This document shows positions 63,523-64,000 of a DNA stretch of 64,000 nucleotides, piece by piece. The position numbers were made by a program, and so were the translations under genes. The stretch's first letter is position 1; each line of letters starts with the position of its first letter. The stretch lies in the NCBI GenBank assembly GCA_027486655.1, contig JAIXOR010000086.1, positions 124,001 through 188,000 of the forward strand, read 5' to 3'. The notes beneath the pieces are model-generated. The model had not been told where the DNA came from. It did not search any database and was given only the letters and a program-made list of their open reading frames with translations. The stretch comes from Verrucomicrobiaceae bacterium (GTDB lineage: Bacteria > Verrucomicrobiota > Verrucomicrobiia > Verrucomicrobiales > Akkermansiaceae).

Positions 63523-64000
63523 TCACTCGCCGCCGTCGCCGGTGCGTGCAAGGCGGCGGATCAAGTCCGGGGAGAGAGCCCGGGTGAAGAGGGCCAGTTC
63601 GTCGATGTGGCCGACCATTCCCCGGGCTTCCGGGCGGGACTGGGTGGAGTTGCCGTTGAGGCGGCCGATGAAGAGTTCGGGGCAATCGAGCGGAATGGCT
63701 TCGGCGGCTTGCCTGGCAATGACCTCGCCATCCAGATAGATGCTCACCGAGTTTTGATCGCGGGTCATGGCGATGTGGTGCCAGCGGAGTGGTTGCAGCC
63801 GTGCCGGGCCCAGAGTGACCAGTCCTCCCTCCCAAGCCGGAGGATTGCGGAGTTCCGAGTGAAGTGCGGATCCCTCGATGCCAATCTTGGACAACGAGGC
63901 ATAACACTGGAGGATGAGCGAGTGCCCCTGGATCCGGCGGTCATAGCGCATGCCGGAGACCAGGCAGAAGTTCTGCAGCCATGAGAATTGGGTGAAGAAG
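63523..64000 (-). CDS. LamG-domain protein, C-terminal part (5' end outside window)
   Basis: The frame is open to the window edge; about 159 residues are visible. The block WHHIAMTRDQNSVSIYLDGE and the ending GHIDELALFTRALS are a LamG/concanavalin-like jelly roll. In Verrucomicrobiota such domains sit at the end of FecR-like anti-sigma or secreted proteins, but the N-terminal part is not in the window. It lies 90 bp upstream of the pseudopilin gene on the same strand. Confidence 0.82.
   Translation of the reverse strand, partial: FFTQFSWLQNFCLVSGMRYDRRIQGHSLILQCYASLSKIGIEGSALHSELRNPPAWEGGLVTLGPARLQPLRWHHIAMTRDQNSVSIYLDGEVIARQAAEAIPLDCPELFIGRLNGNSTQSRPEARGMVGHIDELALFTRALSPDLIRRLARTGDGGE

Overview
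The window is a continuous, gene-dense stretch of a GC-rich bacterial chromosome (about 60% GC or a little more by eye), with both ends cutting genes. The mix of genes points to Verrucomicrobiota, probably class Verrucomicrobiae: a GFTLMEV-type pseudopilin beside a formylglycine sulfatase and a LamG protein, a secreted Tricorn homologue, a multiheme cytochrome with HEAT and TPR repeats, a Tat-exported GH116 enzyme, MlaA, PA0069-type radical SAM and YugP-like peptidase genes, and few Shine-Dalgarno sequences. This placement is inferred from gene content; I cannot run a phylogeny. I see no rRNA, tRNA, CRISPR array, phage, insertion sequence or obvious genomic island.

Layout. 1-12.8 kb: the 3' part of dnaE, a DUF1802 gene and a zinc-ribbon gene, rpsT, a lipoprotein L,D-transpeptidase with a membrane glycosyltransferase, a YugP peptidase divergent from a DUF4105 protein, the tig-clpP-clpX proteostasis operon, ispE, pgeF/yfiH and marR. 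12.9-22 kb: a lipoprotein, an octaheme cytochrome, Tricorn, alr, fmdB, and a radical SAM gene overlapping a DUF2256/DUF3253 gene. 22-29 kb: a two-gene DNA-repair unit (Lhr-like helicase and PdeM phosphoesterase) followed by an SMP-30 protein, facing a GH116 glycosidase that carries an inserted beta-sandwich. 29-36 kb: an FbpABC-like ABC importer, then rpsA with its own promoter, structured leader and terminator. 36-45.8 kb: ECF sigma, putative anti-sigma and PDZ genes; SGNH hydrolase and acyltransferase; ruvB; a Fur-family regulator; a LysR/pirin divergent pair with a visible T-N11-A box; and a yceI, membrane protein, old-yellow-enzyme, rhodanese-YceI run. 45.8-54 kb: a KefG/KefC K+ efflux pair, ribE, a Na+/H+ antiporter, miaA, ffh and a polysaccharide deacetylase. 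54-64 kb: an MlaA-alpha/beta-hydrolase fusion, pyruvate carboxylase, a secreted monoheme protein, sulfatase, pseudopilin and a truncated LamG gene.

Gene packing is tight. Many same-strand pairs overlap by ATGA or TGATG. Three convergent pairs end head-on inside one TGATCA palindrome with no spacer.

No single unknown multi-gene system stands out. The most unusual signals are: a dispersed CTGTTAGR oligonucleotide that occurs in several reading frames and between genes; the fusion of the outer-membrane lipid-transport lipoprotein MlaA to a hydrolase with an intact triad; a YceI protein carrying a rhodanese domain without its catalytic cysteine; a perfect 15-bp hairpin sitting on the probable start codon of pgeF/yfiH; and the Lhr/PdeM repair pair without its usual ligase and exonuclease.
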